A stretch of 64,000 bases of DNA from the NCBI GenBank assembly GCA_934597255.1, contig CAKTQV010000005.1, forward strand, positions 1 to 64,000. Direction: 5' to 3'. Numbering within the stretch: the first letter of the stretch is position 1; each line of letters begins with the position of its first letter. The notes beneath the pieces were generated by a model. It saw nothing but the letters and a program-made list of their open reading frames with translations. It ran no database searches and was not told the DNA's origin. This document shows positions 45,018 to 54,781 of the stretch, one piece after another. A program made the translations under genes and the position numbers. This DNA is from an uncultured Oscillospiraceae bacterium (GTDB lineage Bacteria; Bacillota; Clostridia; Oscillospirales; Oscillospiraceae).

Positions 45018-45488
45018 ATGAGCGTACAAAAAGTGACGGATCATCTCGCGCGCTTCGGCATGGCCGACCGCGTCATCGTGTTCGACGTGTCCAGCGCCAC
45101 GGTGGAGCTGGCGGCGCAGGCGCTCGGCTGCGAGCCGGGCCGCATCGCGAAAACCATGAGCTTCCGCATCGGCGAGCGCGTGGCGCTGATCGTGGCCGCC
45201 GGCGACGATCGCGTCGACAATCATAAATTCAAGGAGCGCTTTCACACCAAGGCGAAAATGCTCGCCCGCGACGAGGTCGGCCCGCTGACCGGCAACGAGG
45301 CCGGCGGCGTGTGCCCCTTCGGCGTGCCGGAGGATGTGGACGTCTATCTCGATGTGTCGCTGCACCGCTTCGACCCGGTCTATCCCGCGGCCGGAAGCGC
45401 CAATTCCGCGGTCCGGCTGTCGCCGGAGGAGCTTGCGGCGGTCTGTCCCGGCGCCGAGTGGGTCGACGTGTGCCGGCTGCCGGAATAA
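45018..45488 (+). CDS. YbaK/EbsC-family aminoacyl-tRNA deacylase
   Basis: 156 residues, single YbaK domain. Family features are KTMSFRIGERVALIVAAGDD, the Lys in DNHKFKERF and GGVCPFGVPEDVDVYLD. The protein likely clears mischarged tRNA, for example Cys- or Ala-tRNA(Pro). AAGGAG precedes the ATG. Confidence 0.9.
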   Translation: MSVQKVTDHLARFGMADRVIVFDVSSATVELAAQALGCEPGRIAKTMSFRIGERVALIVAAGDDRVDNHKFKERFHTKAKMLARDEVGPLTGNEAGGVCPFGVPEDVDVYLDVSLHRFDPVYPAAGSANSAVRLSPEELAAVCPGAEWVDVCRLPE

Positions 45489-45589
45489 GCTTCTTTTGAA
45501 ACGCGCGGTCTGCCGCTTCGGCGGCGGGCCGCATATTTTTCGTCCGCCGGGGCATGATAAGCCCGAAACCAAGGAAGGAAGGGCTTTTT

Positions 45590-45802
45590 ATGGTCATTGA
45601 CACGATCGCGCTGGTGCTGGTCATCATCGGTGGACTGAACTGGGGCAGCATCGGCCTGTTTCGCTTCGACATCGTCGCGTGGGCCTTCGGCGGCCAGGAC
45701 GCCACGGTGTCGCGCGTGGTATACACGCTGGTCGGACTGGCGGCGCTGTGGTGCATCAGTCTTCTGTTCCGCGAGCGGGACGAGGCCGACGAGAGCGCCT
45801 GA
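45590..45802 (+). CDS. DUF378 small membrane protein
   Basis: 70 residues with two membrane helices, TIALVLVIIGGLNWGSIGLF and VVYTLVGLAALWCISLLF. The GGLNWG motif is the DUF378 hallmark. AAGGAAGG lies 11 bases upstream. Function unknown. Confidence 0.9.
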   Translation: MVIDTIALVLVIIGGLNWGSIGLFRFDIVAWAFGGQDATVSRVVYTLVGLAALWCISLLFRERDEADESA

Positions 45803-45898
45803 CCACTCCCGCGCCGCCGCGCAGACGGCGCCGCTTTGCGCGCGCCGTACATAGAAGCCTTGCGCCGCGGGCCGGATGCGGCTATAATGGAAATTGCT

Positions 45899-46816
45899 AT
45901 GAACAAATCCGAAACGACACGGGTCACGCTGCTGGCCTTCTTCGCCTTTTTTCTGTGGGGCTTTTCCTTTCTGTTTTCGCGGCTCGGGCTGAACGAGGCG
46001 CGTCCCTTTGTGCTGCTGGCGCACCGCTTCACGCTGGCCGCCGCCGCCATGGCGCTGATGCTGGCGGCCGGGCTTGAAAAGCTCCGGCTGCGCGGCAAGC
46101 GCGTGGGCCGGCTGCTTCTGATGGGGCTGTGCGAGCCGGTGATCTATTTTATTTTTGAGGCCTACGGCATTTTATATACGACGACGGCGTTTTCCGGCGT
46201 CATGCTGGCCACGGTCCCCATCGTCGCGCTGCTCGGCTCGGCCGTTCTTCTGCGCGAGCGCATCACGCCCGGACAGCTCGTCTGGTCGCTCGTGTCGGTC
46301 GGCGGGGTGATCGTGTTCGCGCTGCTCGGCTCGAACGGGGGAAGCGTTTCCGCCGTGGGCGTGCTCTGTCTGGTCCTGGCCGTTCTGAGCACCGTGAGCT
46401 TCACGCTGCTGTCGCGCGCGCTGGCGGAGGAATTTACGCCCTTTGAGCGCACCTTCATCGGCACCGTCGAGGGCATGGCCGCCTTCTGGCTGCTGGCCGC
46501 CGTCCAGTGCCGGGACGACCCCGCCGCGCTCACGGCGCCGCTCGCCTCGGGGCGCTACTGGCTTTCCATCGCCTATCTCGGCGTCGCCGCCAGTATCGTG
46601 TGCTACGGCATACTCAATTATGCGCTCGGCCGGCTGCCGGTCAGCCGCGTGGCCATCGGGACGAATCTGGTGACCGTCGTGTCGGTCTTCGCCGGGATCG
46701 TATTTCTGCGCGAGCCCTTTTCCTGGACGAGCGTTCTGTGCAGCCTGGTCATTCTGGCCGGCATATACGGCGCGGAGCGCGCGGCCGCGCCGCAGGAGGT
46801 ATCCGCCGATGAATAA
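45899..46816 (+). CDS. EamA-family (DMT) transporter
   Basis: 305 residues with ten predicted helices in two EamA repeats. The first contains FFLWGFSFLFSRLGLNEARP and the second GVLCLVLAVLSTVSFTLLSR. It is an inner-membrane metabolite exporter of unknown substrate. ATG 45899 has only a weak ribosome site. Its end overlaps the MATE gene by 8 nt, so the two are co-expressed. Confidence 0.88.
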   Translation: MNKSETTRVTLLAFFAFFLWGFSFLFSRLGLNEARPFVLLAHRFTLAAAAMALMLAAGLEKLRLRGKRVGRLLLMGLCEPVIYFIFEAYGILYTTTAFSGVMLATVPIVALLGSAVLLRERITPGQLVWSLVSVGGVIVFALLGSNGGSVSAVGVLCLVLAVLSTVSFTLLSRALAEEFTPFERTFIGTVEGMAAFWLLAAVQCRDDPAALTAPLASGRYWLSIAYLGVAASIVCYGILNYALGRLPVSRVAIGTNLVTVVSVFAGIVFLREPFSWTSVLCSLVILAGIYGAERAAAPQEVSADE

Positions 46817-48176
46817 CGGCAGTCTGATCCAGGATTATACGCAGGGCCCGGTCGCGCGGCAGCTGCTGCGCTTTGCCTGGCCCTTCATGGTCTCCAATCT
46901 GCTGCAGACGGCCTACAACCTCGCCGACATGATCGTTGTGGGGCATTTCACCGGTCCGGCAGGCCTGTCCGCCGTTTCCATCGGCGGGGAGATCATCCAT
47001 CTTTACACCTTCCTGGCCATGGGCCTGTGCAGCGCCGGGCAGATCATGATAAGCCAGTATATCGGGCTGAAGGACCGTCCGTCGGTCTCAAAAACGATCG
47101 GAACGATGTTCGGCTTCGTGCTGGCGATGAGCCTCGCCGTCACGGCGCTGGGCCTTTGCTTCAACCGCGTCTTTCTCGGCTGGCTGAACGTGCCGGAGGA
47201 GGCGTGGGAGTCCTGCCTGGCCTATACCTCCTGCTGCACGGCCGGATGCTTTTTCATCTACGGCTACAATATGGTCTCCTCCACGCTGCGCGGCATGGGC
47301 GACTCAAAGCATCCCATGCTCTTCATCACCGCCGCGGCGGTTCTGAACGTGGGACTGGATCTGCCGTTCGTGTCCGGCGGCATGGGCGCGTTCGGCGCGG
47401 CGCTGGCCACCGTCATCGCCCAGGGCGTGAGCTTCCTCGGCGCGCTCGTGTTTCTCTACCGCCGCCGGGAGGATCTCGGCTTTGATTTCAGGCCCCGCTC
47501 CTTCCTGCCGGAGCGGCGGACGCTTGGCCTGCTCATCCGGCTCGGCGTGCCCATGATGCTGCAGTCGTGCGCCATCAGCATTTCGAGCCTTTTTGTCACC
47601 AGCTTCATCAACGCCTACGGCGTGGTCGTCTCGGCCGTCACCGGGGTCGGCTCCAAGCTGTCCACCGTCGCCAGCATCATCACGCTCGCGCTCAGCCATG
47701 CCGGCGCGACGATGGTCGGCCAGAACTTTGCCGCCGGCCGCTTCGACCGCGTGCGGCGGATCCTGTGGATATCCTGGGGCGTCGGCGGCGTGTTCGCGGC
47801 CCTGCTGTCCGGCGCGGTCCTGCTGTGGCCGGAGCCGGTGTTCGCCCTGTTCAACGACGATCCGGCCGTGCTCGCCATGAGCCGGTCGTATGCGCCGGTC
47901 GCCGTCATCAACTTTTTCGGCTGGGCACTGCGCGGGCCGAGCGCGGCGCTGTGCAACGGCATGGGCTTTGCCTCCATGAACCTCGTCCTCGGCGTGACGG
48001 ACGGCGTGGTCATGCGCATCGGGCTGTGCCTTCTGATGGGCGTCACGCTCGGCATGGGGATCAACGGCTTCTGGTACGGCAGCGCGCTGGCGGGCTGGAC
48101 GTTCTTCCTCGTCATGTTCCCCTATCTGCTTTCCGGCCGCTGGGAAAAGCGCCGTCCTCCCGTCGCCGCCGGATAA
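46809..48176 (+). CDS. MATE-family efflux transporter
   Basis: 455 residues with 12 helices. MATE features are FAWPFMVSNLLQTAYNLADM and ADMIVVGHFTGPAGLSAVSI in the first half, with a matching repeat from LGVPMMLQSCAISISSLFV. It exports drugs or metabolites using an ion gradient. It overlaps the EamA gene by 8 nt. Confidence 0.93.
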   Translation: MNNGSLIQDYTQGPVARQLLRFAWPFMVSNLLQTAYNLADMIVVGHFTGPAGLSAVSIGGEIIHLYTFLAMGLCSAGQIMISQYIGLKDRPSVSKTIGTMFGFVLAMSLAVTALGLCFNRVFLGWLNVPEEAWESCLAYTSCCTAGCFFIYGYNMVSSTLRGMGDSKHPMLFITAAAVLNVGLDLPFVSGGMGAFGAALATVIAQGVSFLGALVFLYRRREDLGFDFRPRSFLPERRTLGLLIRLGVPMMLQSCAISISSLFVTSFINAYGVVVSAVTGVGSKLSTVASIITLALSHAGATMVGQNFAAGRFDRVRRILWISWGVGGVFAALLSGAVLLWPEPVFALFNDDPAVLAMSRSYAPVAVINFFGWALRGPSAALCNGMGFASMNLVLGVTDGVVMRIGLCLLMGVTLGMGINGFWYGSALAGWTFFLVMFPYLLSGRWEKRRPPVAAG

Positions 48177-48181
48177 ACAAA

Positions 48182-48208
48182 AACGCCCCGCCGCGGCGGG
48201 GCATTTTT
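48182..48208. terminator. Bidirectional terminator
   Basis: ACGCCCCGCC and GGCGGGGC-type stem flanked by A-run and TTTTTT, between convergent MATE and DUF819 genes. Confidence 0.88.
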
Positions 48209-49408
48209 TCATCCGGCCAGACGCAGAAACAGCGTTCCCAGCCCGATGCCGAGATAGTTTCCGATGGCATAGCCGAGGATGCCGCACAGGATACCCGGCA
48301 GCACGATCTCGTCGTTTTTCAGCGCCCGCGCCGCGGGGATGATGAACGCCGGGCCGAACACGCCGGCCACGGAGGTGATCATCATGGTGTCGCGGTCGAT
48401 GCCGCAAAGCTTTGCCAGCAGCAGATGCAGCGCCACCGTGACCAGCTCGATAAAAAGCACCATGACCAGCACCGTGAGCATCGCGCCCAGGCTCTCCAGA
48501 TCAAAGCACAGCCCCATGCCCACGGAGAACATGAGGATGAGATACTGCCCCGCGTCATAGGAGCCGGGCAGCGCACGGACCTTTTTCACAAAGCTCAGTG
48601 CCACGCCCAGCGTCGTAACGGCCAGCATGATAACGGCGGTGTAGCGGTCGATGTTGGAAAAGCGGCCCGCGCCCTCCTCCACCGGCAGAGCCAGCGCCAG
48701 CGCCGCGGAGACGAGCACGCAGCCCGCCGCCAGCGCCACCGACTTCACCACGCCGGCCGTCCGGCCGCCCTTTCGCTCCGACCCAAGCTCCTGCGTCAGC
48801 GCGCCCGCGTCCGCCTCCATGCGTCCGCCGCCCCGATAGGGCCGCAGGACATTTCCGAACAGCCCCGGCAACACGGAGATCAGCAGCAGGAAATACGCCC
48901 CGCCGCACACGATGTCCGCCGTCTGCACGAGAAGGATGCTGTCCCCGGCGCCGAGCGCCTTGCCGATGGCGAGCGTGTTCGGCGTTCCGCCGGTGTACAT
49001 CCCGATGAGCATGGCGGCCACATCCGCGCTCGTCCGCGGCGCGGGAAACGCCCGGGCGAACAGGACGAAGCCCGCCGACGCCGTGACAAGGACCGCCGCC
49101 GTTCCCAGCGCGAAGGACAGCAGCATGGGTCTGGCCAGCCGCCGCACCGCGCCGAGATCGGCCGAAAACAGGATCAGCGGGATCGCCAGCATTACAAACA
49201 CGGAATACAGCGTTGTGACCACGGACATGTCCGCTCGGACGGCACGGAAGAAAAAGCTGCCCAGCAATCCGGCGGCGTAGCACAGAAAAACCGGCCCGAG
49301 CCGTCCCAGAAGCGCGGCCTTCTCCGCCAGGCGCGTCAGCGCCCACGGCAGCACGGCGATCAGCGCCGCGGCAAGCACAGTCCAGAGCATACAGTACCTC
49401 GCAAGCAT
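48209..49408 (-). CDS. DUF819-family membrane protein
   Basis: 399 residues, about eleven helices. Family features include GMYTGGTPNTLAIGKALGAG, YLILMFSVGMGLCFDLESLG and SVAGVFGPAFIIPAARALKN. This family (YjcL-like) is related to bile-acid/Na+ symporter-type folds. Substrate unknown. Confidence 0.88.
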   Translation of the reverse strand: MLARYCMLWTVLAAALIAVLPWALTRLAEKAALLGRLGPVFLCYAAGLLGSFFFRAVRADMSVVTTLYSVFVMLAIPLILFSADLGAVRRLARPMLLSFALGTAAVLVTASAGFVLFARAFPAPRTSADVAAMLIGMYTGGTPNTLAIGKALGAGDSILLVQTADIVCGGAYFLLLISVLPGLFGNVLRPYRGGGRMEADAGALTQELGSERKGGRTAGVVKSVALAAGCVLVSAALALALPVEEGAGRFSNIDRYTAVIMLAVTTLGVALSFVKKVRALPGSYDAGQYLILMFSVGMGLCFDLESLGAMLTVLVMVLFIELVTVALHLLLAKLCGIDRDTMMITSVAGVFGPAFIIPAARALKNDEIVLPGILCGILGYAIGNYLGIGLGTLFLRLAG

Positions 49409-49518
49409 GAGTTTTTCCTCATGATAGCATGATTGACAGCACTTTTCCACAATGATAATATAAAATACCGTGAAAAAAGGCGCGCCCGGGCGGCGCGCCG
49501 TACTGCGAAAGGATTCTT

Positions 49519-50343
49519 ATGGAACAGTTCAAGGGAAGCCGGGGCTACGTCGCCTCGGAGGAGCTTATGAGCAGCGTCAACATCGCCATGGCGCTGGAAA
49601 AGCCGCTGCTGGTCAAGGGCGAGCCCGGCACGGGAAAGACCATGCTGGCCGAGGCCGTGGCCGAAAGTCTCGGCATGGAGCTTATCATCTGGAGCATCAA
49701 ATCCACCACCAAGGCGCAGGACGGCCTGTATGTCTACGACACGGTGCAGCGCCTGTACGACAGCCAGTTCGGCGCGGACGTGTCCGACATCGGCAAATAC
49801 ATCAAGCTCGGCAAGCTCGGCGAGGCCTTTCAGTCCGAAAAGCCCTGCGTTCTCCTCATCGACGAGATCGACAAGGCCGACATCGAGTTCCCCAACGATC
49901 TGCTGTGGGAGCTGGACAAAATGGAGTTTTACATTCCCGAGACCAAGCGCACCGTCAAGGCCGCGCGCCGCCCGCTCGTCATCATCACATCCAACGCGGA
50001 AAAGGAGCTGCCGGACGCGTTTCTGCGCCGCTGCATCTTCCATTACATCCGCTTCCCCGAGCGGGACATGATGGAGCGCATCGTGAACGTCCACTTCGAC
50101 GGGCTCGACCAGAAGCTTCTCGACCACGCGCTGGAGGCGTTTTACGCCGTGCGCGCGCTGCGCGGGATCCAGAAAAAGCCCTCCACCTCCGAGCTGATCG
50201 ACTGGATACAGGCGCTTCGGATCGGCGGCATCGCGCCGGAGAAGATCGAAAAGACCATGCCCTTCGCCGGGGTCCTTCTGAAAAAGAACGAGGATCTGGA
50301 CACGCTCGAAAAGGGCGGCAGCTCAAGCGGCAAGCGCTGGTGA
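49519..50343 (+). CDS. MoxR-type AAA+ ATPase
   Basis: 274 residues. Walker A LVKGEPGTGKTMLAEAVAE, Walker B CVLLIDEIDKAD and sensor region VIITSNAEKELPDAFLRRC. MoxR ATPases work with VWA-domain proteins in metal insertion or complex assembly. The VWA partner begins 7 nt downstream. Confidence 0.93.
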   Translation: MEQFKGSRGYVASEELMSSVNIAMALEKPLLVKGEPGTGKTMLAEAVAESLGMELIIWSIKSTTKAQDGLYVYDTVQRLYDSQFGADVSDIGKYIKLGKLGEAFQSEKPCVLLIDEIDKADIEFPNDLLWELDKMEFYIPETKRTVKAARRPLVIITSNAEKELPDAFLRRCIFHYIRFPERDMMERIVNVHFDGLDQKLLDHALEAFYAVRALRGIQKKPSTSELIDWIQALRIGGIAPEKIEKTMPFAGVLLKKNEDLDTLEKGGSSSGKRW

Positions 50344-50350
50344 GCGCCGT

Positions 50351-51544
50351 ATGTTCACGGACTTTTTCTATCTTCTGCGCGCCCACGGGCTGAAGGTCAG
50401 TCTGAAGGAATGGGAAACGCTTCTGCGCGGGCTGGAGCTTGGGCTGCACCACAGCTCGCTGACGGGCTTTTACACGCTGGCCCGCGCCGTCCTCGTCCAC
50501 TCGGAAGCGGATTTCGACCGCTTTGACCAGTGCTTTCTGGAATATTTCAAGGGCGTCAAGCACTACGACAAGCTGCCGGAGGAGCTGGAAAAGTGGCTGT
50601 CCGAGCCCATCGCCCCGCGCGATTTCGACCCCGAGGCGCTCAAAAAAAGCGGGCTCGACATCGAGACGATCCGCCGGATGTTCGAGCAGCGGCTGCGCGA
50701 GCAGCACGAGCGCCACGACGGCGGAAGCCACTGGGTCGGCACCGGCGGGACCTCCCCCTTCGGAAACAGCGGCCAATATCCCGGCGGCATCCGTGTCGGC
50801 GGCGAGGGCCGCAGCCGCAGCGCCCTCCAGGTGGCCGGCGAGCGGCACTTCCGCGATTTCCGCGACGACCAGGTGCTCCAGACGCGCCAGTTCCAGCTGG
50901 CCTTCCGCCGGCTGCGGCAGTTCTCCTCGTTGGAGGACGGGCCGAAGGACGAGCTTCAGCTCGACGAGACGATCCGGGAGACAGGCGACAACGCCGGCCG
51001 CCTGCGGCTGGTATTCGACCGCCCGCGGCGCAACGCGGTCAAGCTTCTGCTGCTGTTCGATTCCGGCGGGAGCATGTGGCCCTTTACACAGCTGTGCGCC
51101 GCGCTGTTTCAGGCCGTCAGCCGCGAATCTAAATTCAAGGATCTGCGCATCTACTATTTCCACAACTGCTTTTACGACTATCTCTACACTGCGCCGGGCT
51201 GCCACCCCAGCGTGGGCGTGGACACGGAGTGGGTCCTGTCCAACCTTCACGCGGACTACAAGGTCATCGTCGTGGGCGACGCCTCCATGGCGCCGTATGA
51301 GCTTCTCAGCCCCGGCGGCTGCTCGGACTACTACGTTTACAACAAGGAGCCGGGCCTTGACTGGATCGGGCGCTTTCTCGCGCGCTACGAGCGCATGATC
51401 TGGCTCAATCCGCTCAATCCCCGAAGCTGGGACTTCGGCTACGGCAGCGAGACCGTGAAGATCATCAAGGAGCGCGTGCCCATGTTCCCGCTGACGGTGC
51501 GGGGCCTGCAGGACGGGCTGAAGGAGCTCATCCGCGCCCGCTGA
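50351..51544 (+). CDS. VWA-domain protein, CoxE-like partner of MoxR
   Basis: 397 residues. The N-terminal half is helical, including a Gly-rich loop (GGSHWVGTGGTSPFGNSG). The C-terminal VWA/CoxE domain has the metal-site-like motif LLLLFDSGGSMWPF (D-x-G-G-S in place of the usual D-x-S-x-S). It is soluble. With the MoxR ATPase it should form a chaperone-like pair that matures some enzyme. No obvious client gene is beside it. Confidence 0.9.
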   Translation: MFTDFFYLLRAHGLKVSLKEWETLLRGLELGLHHSSLTGFYTLARAVLVHSEADFDRFDQCFLEYFKGVKHYDKLPEELEKWLSEPIAPRDFDPEALKKSGLDIETIRRMFEQRLREQHERHDGGSHWVGTGGTSPFGNSGQYPGGIRVGGEGRSRSALQVAGERHFRDFRDDQVLQTRQFQLAFRRLRQFSSLEDGPKDELQLDETIRETGDNAGRLRLVFDRPRRNAVKLLLLFDSGGSMWPFTQLCAALFQAVSRESKFKDLRIYYFHNCFYDYLYTAPGCHPSVGVDTEWVLSNLHADYKVIVVGDASMAPYELLSPGGCSDYYVYNKEPGLDWIGRFLARYERMIWLNPLNPRSWDFGYGSETVKIIKERVPMFPLTVRGLQDGLKELIRAR

Positions 51545-51654
51545 CCCGCACAGCAAAGCCCCCCCGTCTTACCGGCGTCCGCGGTATGACAGGGCCGGGA
51601 GTATTCCCTTCGGCCGGGCCGCTCCGATCGAGTCCGTCAAAGCCTCCGTTTGCA

Positions 51655-51696
51655 AAAACAGCGCCGCATCCCGGTTCGGGGTGCGGCGCTGTTTTA
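51655..51696. terminator. Bidirectional terminator between VWA and lipoprotein genes
   Basis: AAAACAGCGCCGCA and TGCGGCGCTGTTTT around an inner hairpin. A-run and T-run flank it, so it can stop both converging genes. Confidence 0.9.
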
Positions 51697-51706
51697 TCGG
51701 CGGGCT

Positions 51707-52216
51707 TTACTGCGAAACGCCCTTGATGATCTCCGTGCCGTCGTTGTACTGGATGGTCCAGACCATAAAGCCGTTGTAATACAGCAGACCCTCCTGGGAG
51801 GCGTCCTCCAGGCAGCTGACGACGTACTCGGCGCTGTTGGGCATGCCGATCGCGCCCTGAAGCGCGGAGAGGCTGGAGCCGATGTAGCCCTGCGCGACGG
51901 TGTACGGATCGGCCGTGCTGCCGCCGCCGTTGTCGCCGCTGTTCGTGGTCGTGCTGCCGCCGTTTCCGGCCGCAGAGCCGTCGTTGCCGCGGCTGACCTG
52001 ATCGTCGCCGTCATCCCCGGCCGGCTCGGTCTGCCCGCCCGCTTCCACGGGGGCGACCGTCGGAACGGAGACTGCCGCCTGCTCCGGCTGCTGCTCGGCC
52101 GTCGGCTCCGTCACAGGCTCCGGCGTGATGATGGCAACGGCTTCTTCCTGCTGGCCGCAGGCGGCAAAGCTGCCGACAAGGCAGACAAGCATCAAAATAA
52201 GAATAAGCTTCTTCAT
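51707..52216 (-). CDS. Small lipoprotein with a Gly/Ser-rich linker
   Basis: 169 residues. Signal LILILMLVCLVGSFAAC, then a long low-complexity linker rich in Gly, Ser, Asn and Asp. The compact C-terminal domain runs from PYTVAQGYIGSSLSALQGAI to TIQYNDGTEIIKGVSQ. The C-terminal domain resembles the BamE/SmpA-like fold seen in small bacterial lipoproteins (GxSxxxLxxxxG pattern), though this is tentative. Confidence 0.7.
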   Translation of the reverse strand: MKKLILILMLVCLVGSFAACGQQEEAVAIITPEPVTEPTAEQQPEQAAVSVPTVAPVEAGGQTEPAGDDGDDQVSRGNDGSAAGNGGSTTTNSGDNGGGSTADPYTVAQGYIGSSLSALQGAIGMPNSAEYVVSCLEDASQEGLLYYNGFMVWTIQYNDGTEIIKGVSQ

Positions 52217-52381
52217 GGTTCTTCTCCTGATTCTATCTGTTTTTTGGCGCTATTCATTATAGCCGGGCGCCCCGGCGCCGTCAAGGCAAACCGCCCGGGG
52301 ATTAATTAACTTTCCTTTAAGACGCCGAACCGCCGCGCGCGGCGCGGCGGCCCGGTGTATTTTCCCCGAATACGGGAAAAT

Positions 52382-54601
52382 TCAGAAATCGATCTCGTCG
52401 TAGTAGTAATACGGAGACCAGACGTTTCTCACAGCGTTGCCGAAGCGGCTGCCGTAATAAATATTCTTGCTGGGCGCGTATTCCATCTTCCAGCAGTCGT
52501 AGTAGGTTTTGAAGCTGGAGTAGTGGCAGTACATATAGCCCCACTCCTGCTCAACGTCAAAGGTGTACTTCGTGCCCCTGATCTCAATGACCTCCCAGGC
52601 GTGGACCGCAGCAGTGACATTGTTATAGGTCGTTTTCAGCCGGCCCTCCGCGATGTCGGCCTTATAGCCGATCCTCTGCGCCAGATAGACCATGGCCGAC
52701 GACCACTCCTCGCAGGTGCCGCGGGCGTTCTTCAAAAACAGCGCCGCAAGCTCCTGATAGGTATAGCCGTTGATATTGGGATAGCGGTAATACCCGGCCC
52801 TGCCATTGCCAAATTTTTTGAGCGGCCAGTCGCGCAGAAGGATGTAGGCGTCGTACAGCTTGTCTTCCTGGCTCTTCGAGCTGCTGAGAACATCCTTCAA
52901 AAACTCAAAAACACACGAGTCCAGCCTGGAGTCGCCCGAGGTATAGGCGCCGTTCTGGCCGAAATAGAGGGGGCCGAAATAGCCGTTTCGCAGAAGGCTC
53001 CCGTCGTTCTGTATGTAATACATCCGGTTGCTGTACTCGTACACGCGGGTATCGTAGCCGCTGCGCGGCTCATGGACGACCGAGCCGTCCGCCGACAGCA
53101 GATACAGCTTGCTGTCGCCCAGAATGCGCAGCCCTTCGCCGTACACGGGCGCGGCCGCGCCGGTCTTGGTGAAGTAATAGTACTTCCCGTCCGGCATCTT
53201 CTGCAGCCCGGACGTCATGCACAGGAACTGGCCGTTTTCGTTGACATAGTAGTAGCTTCCGCCGATCTTGGTGCGGCCCTGCGTCAGCCCCGTTTTGGGC
53301 AGATTCGCGCCGCCGCCGGTCGCTGCGTCCATGATGTCGTAGAAGGCCCAGTAGGAGCTGTCGTCCACGTCGATGAACAGGCGCACGCCCAGCCCGTCGA
53401 TCTTCGACTTGTCCACCGTCCGGCCCAGCACCTGATTAAGGATGCGGACCGCCTCGGCGCGGGTGATCTTCTTCTGCGGCCGGAAGCTGAAGCCGCTTCC
53501 GTCGGGATAGCCGCTGATCCAGCCCTTTTCATAGGCGTTGACAACGGCGTCGTAATACCAGGAGTTGCCCGTCGTCTTCGAACTCACGTCCGTGAAAACG
53601 CCGGTCTTTTCCGTCGGCTGCACATCGACCAGACGGCTGACCATCAGAACGAACTGGGCGCGCGTGATGGGATCGTCGGGCTTGAACAGCCCGTCGCCCA
53701 CGCCGCTCAGTATGCCGTTGGAGGCCAGCGTGTTGATGGCCGTCGCATACCACTTCGTGCCGACGTCCGTGAAGCTCACTTCAAACGGGCCCGTCTTCTT
53801 GCTGCCTTCATCCAGCAGCTTGTAAAGCATGGTCGCCGCCTCGGCGCGGGTGAGGCCGCGGGTGGGCGCGAACTGATAGACATGGCCCTCTTTATCCGTG
53901 TAGCCGTTGACATAGGCGACCGAGCCGCTCGTGTTGAGCGAGGGGCGGACCCACGCCGTATAGCTCACGTCGCCGCCGATCTTCTCCTCGGCGAGCGTGA
54001 CAAGGGATTTCTCCCCGCCGATCCAGCCGGCGATGGCCGCGCCGGATTTCGTCTTGTCCGGGGCCTTCTGCGGCGCGGCTTCCGGCTTCACGAACTCCGT
54101 GCCGAGCAGCGTTTCGCCGTCGGTATCCAGATAGCTGACCTGCCAGGCGGCGTAAAACGCGGCGTCCGCCGCCGGCTTTTCGGCCGAGACGTCCGTGACG
54201 TCCTTCGTTTCCGTGCCGCAGACCATGATCCAGTACTTCACCGGCGTGTCCTTCTGGCACAGGCTCGTGGGCACGCTTTCGGCGGCGATCGCCTCGCCCG
54301 CCTTGTGCTCCACGTCCGCTTTCAGCAGCGTTCCGTCATAGTCGTAAAAACTGAGCTTGACGGTTTTCGCCTCTTCGGCCTCGCCGCTTCCGCCGTCGTT
54401 CGGCGTGCCGGGTTCCTTCGTTTCCTCCGTCCCGGTCGGCTCCTCGCTCTCCGTCGACGTTTCCGTCGTCTCCTCCGAGCTCTTGGTCTCCGGGGACACT
54501 GCTTCGCCGTCCGTGCCCGCAGCAAAGGCGCCGGCCCCGAGAAGAGTGACCAGCACGAGTGCAAGCAGCGCAGCCAGCAGCGCCTTCTTTTTCATTTTCA
54601 T
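52382..54601 (-). CDS. Secreted SLH-domain protein with transglutaminase-like domain
   Basis: 739 residues. After a signal (LLAALLALVLVTLLGAGAFA) comes an acidic Ser/Thr/Glu linker. Two short beta-repeat parts lie at about 90-250. Three S-layer homology motifs follow, the first around APTRGLTRAEAATMLYKL and the others with FTDVGTKWYATAINTLASNG and KGWISGYPDGSGFSFRP. The C-terminal transglutaminase-like domain has Cys in RGTCEEWSSAM, His in VHAWEV and Asp in YTFDVEQEWGY. It should be bound to the cell wall; the enzyme part may cross-link or cleave peptides. Confidence 0.88.
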   Translation of the reverse strand: MKMKKKALLAALLALVLVTLLGAGAFAAGTDGEAVSPETKSSEETTETSTESEEPTGTEETKEPGTPNDGGSGEAEEAKTVKLSFYDYDGTLLKADVEHKAGEAIAAESVPTSLCQKDTPVKYWIMVCGTETKDVTDVSAEKPAADAAFYAAWQVSYLDTDGETLLGTEFVKPEAAPQKAPDKTKSGAAIAGWIGGEKSLVTLAEEKIGGDVSYTAWVRPSLNTSGSVAYVNGYTDKEGHVYQFAPTRGLTRAEAATMLYKLLDEGSKKTGPFEVSFTDVGTKWYATAINTLASNGILSGVGDGLFKPDDPITRAQFVLMVSRLVDVQPTEKTGVFTDVSSKTTGNSWYYDAVVNAYEKGWISGYPDGSGFSFRPQKKITRAEAVRILNQVLGRTVDKSKIDGLGVRLFIDVDDSSYWAFYDIMDAATGGGANLPKTGLTQGRTKIGGSYYYVNENGQFLCMTSGLQKMPDGKYYYFTKTGAAAPVYGEGLRILGDSKLYLLSADGSVVHEPRSGYDTRVYEYSNRMYYIQNDGSLLRNGYFGPLYFGQNGAYTSGDSRLDSCVFEFLKDVLSSSKSQEDKLYDAYILLRDWPLKKFGNGRAGYYRYPNINGYTYQELAALFLKNARGTCEEWSSAMVYLAQRIGYKADIAEGRLKTTYNNVTAAVHAWEVIEIRGTKYTFDVEQEWGYMYCHYSSFKTYYDCWKMEYAPSKNIYYGSRFGNAVRNVWSPYYYYDEIDF

Positions 54602-54752
54602 AGGCAGACCTCCGCAAAAGGTTGCAAATTGCGACAAAAAGATACAAATCGGTTACAGTTTATTATACGGGAATCCTTTCCTTCTGTCAAGCCATCCGAA
54701 TAAAATTTAAGAAAGACTTAAAAGCAGGAAGAGGGGATTCCTTCCCATTTAC

Positions 54753-54781
54753 ATCTTACCGATTTCCCCTTGTTTTGTCAA
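54753..54781 (-). promoter_or_regulatory. Promoter of the SLH-transglutaminase gene
   Basis: TTGACA and TAAGAT, 17 nt apart, about 150 bp upstream of the start. The rest of 54602-54919 is non-coding, with nothing else recognised. Confidence 0.75.
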
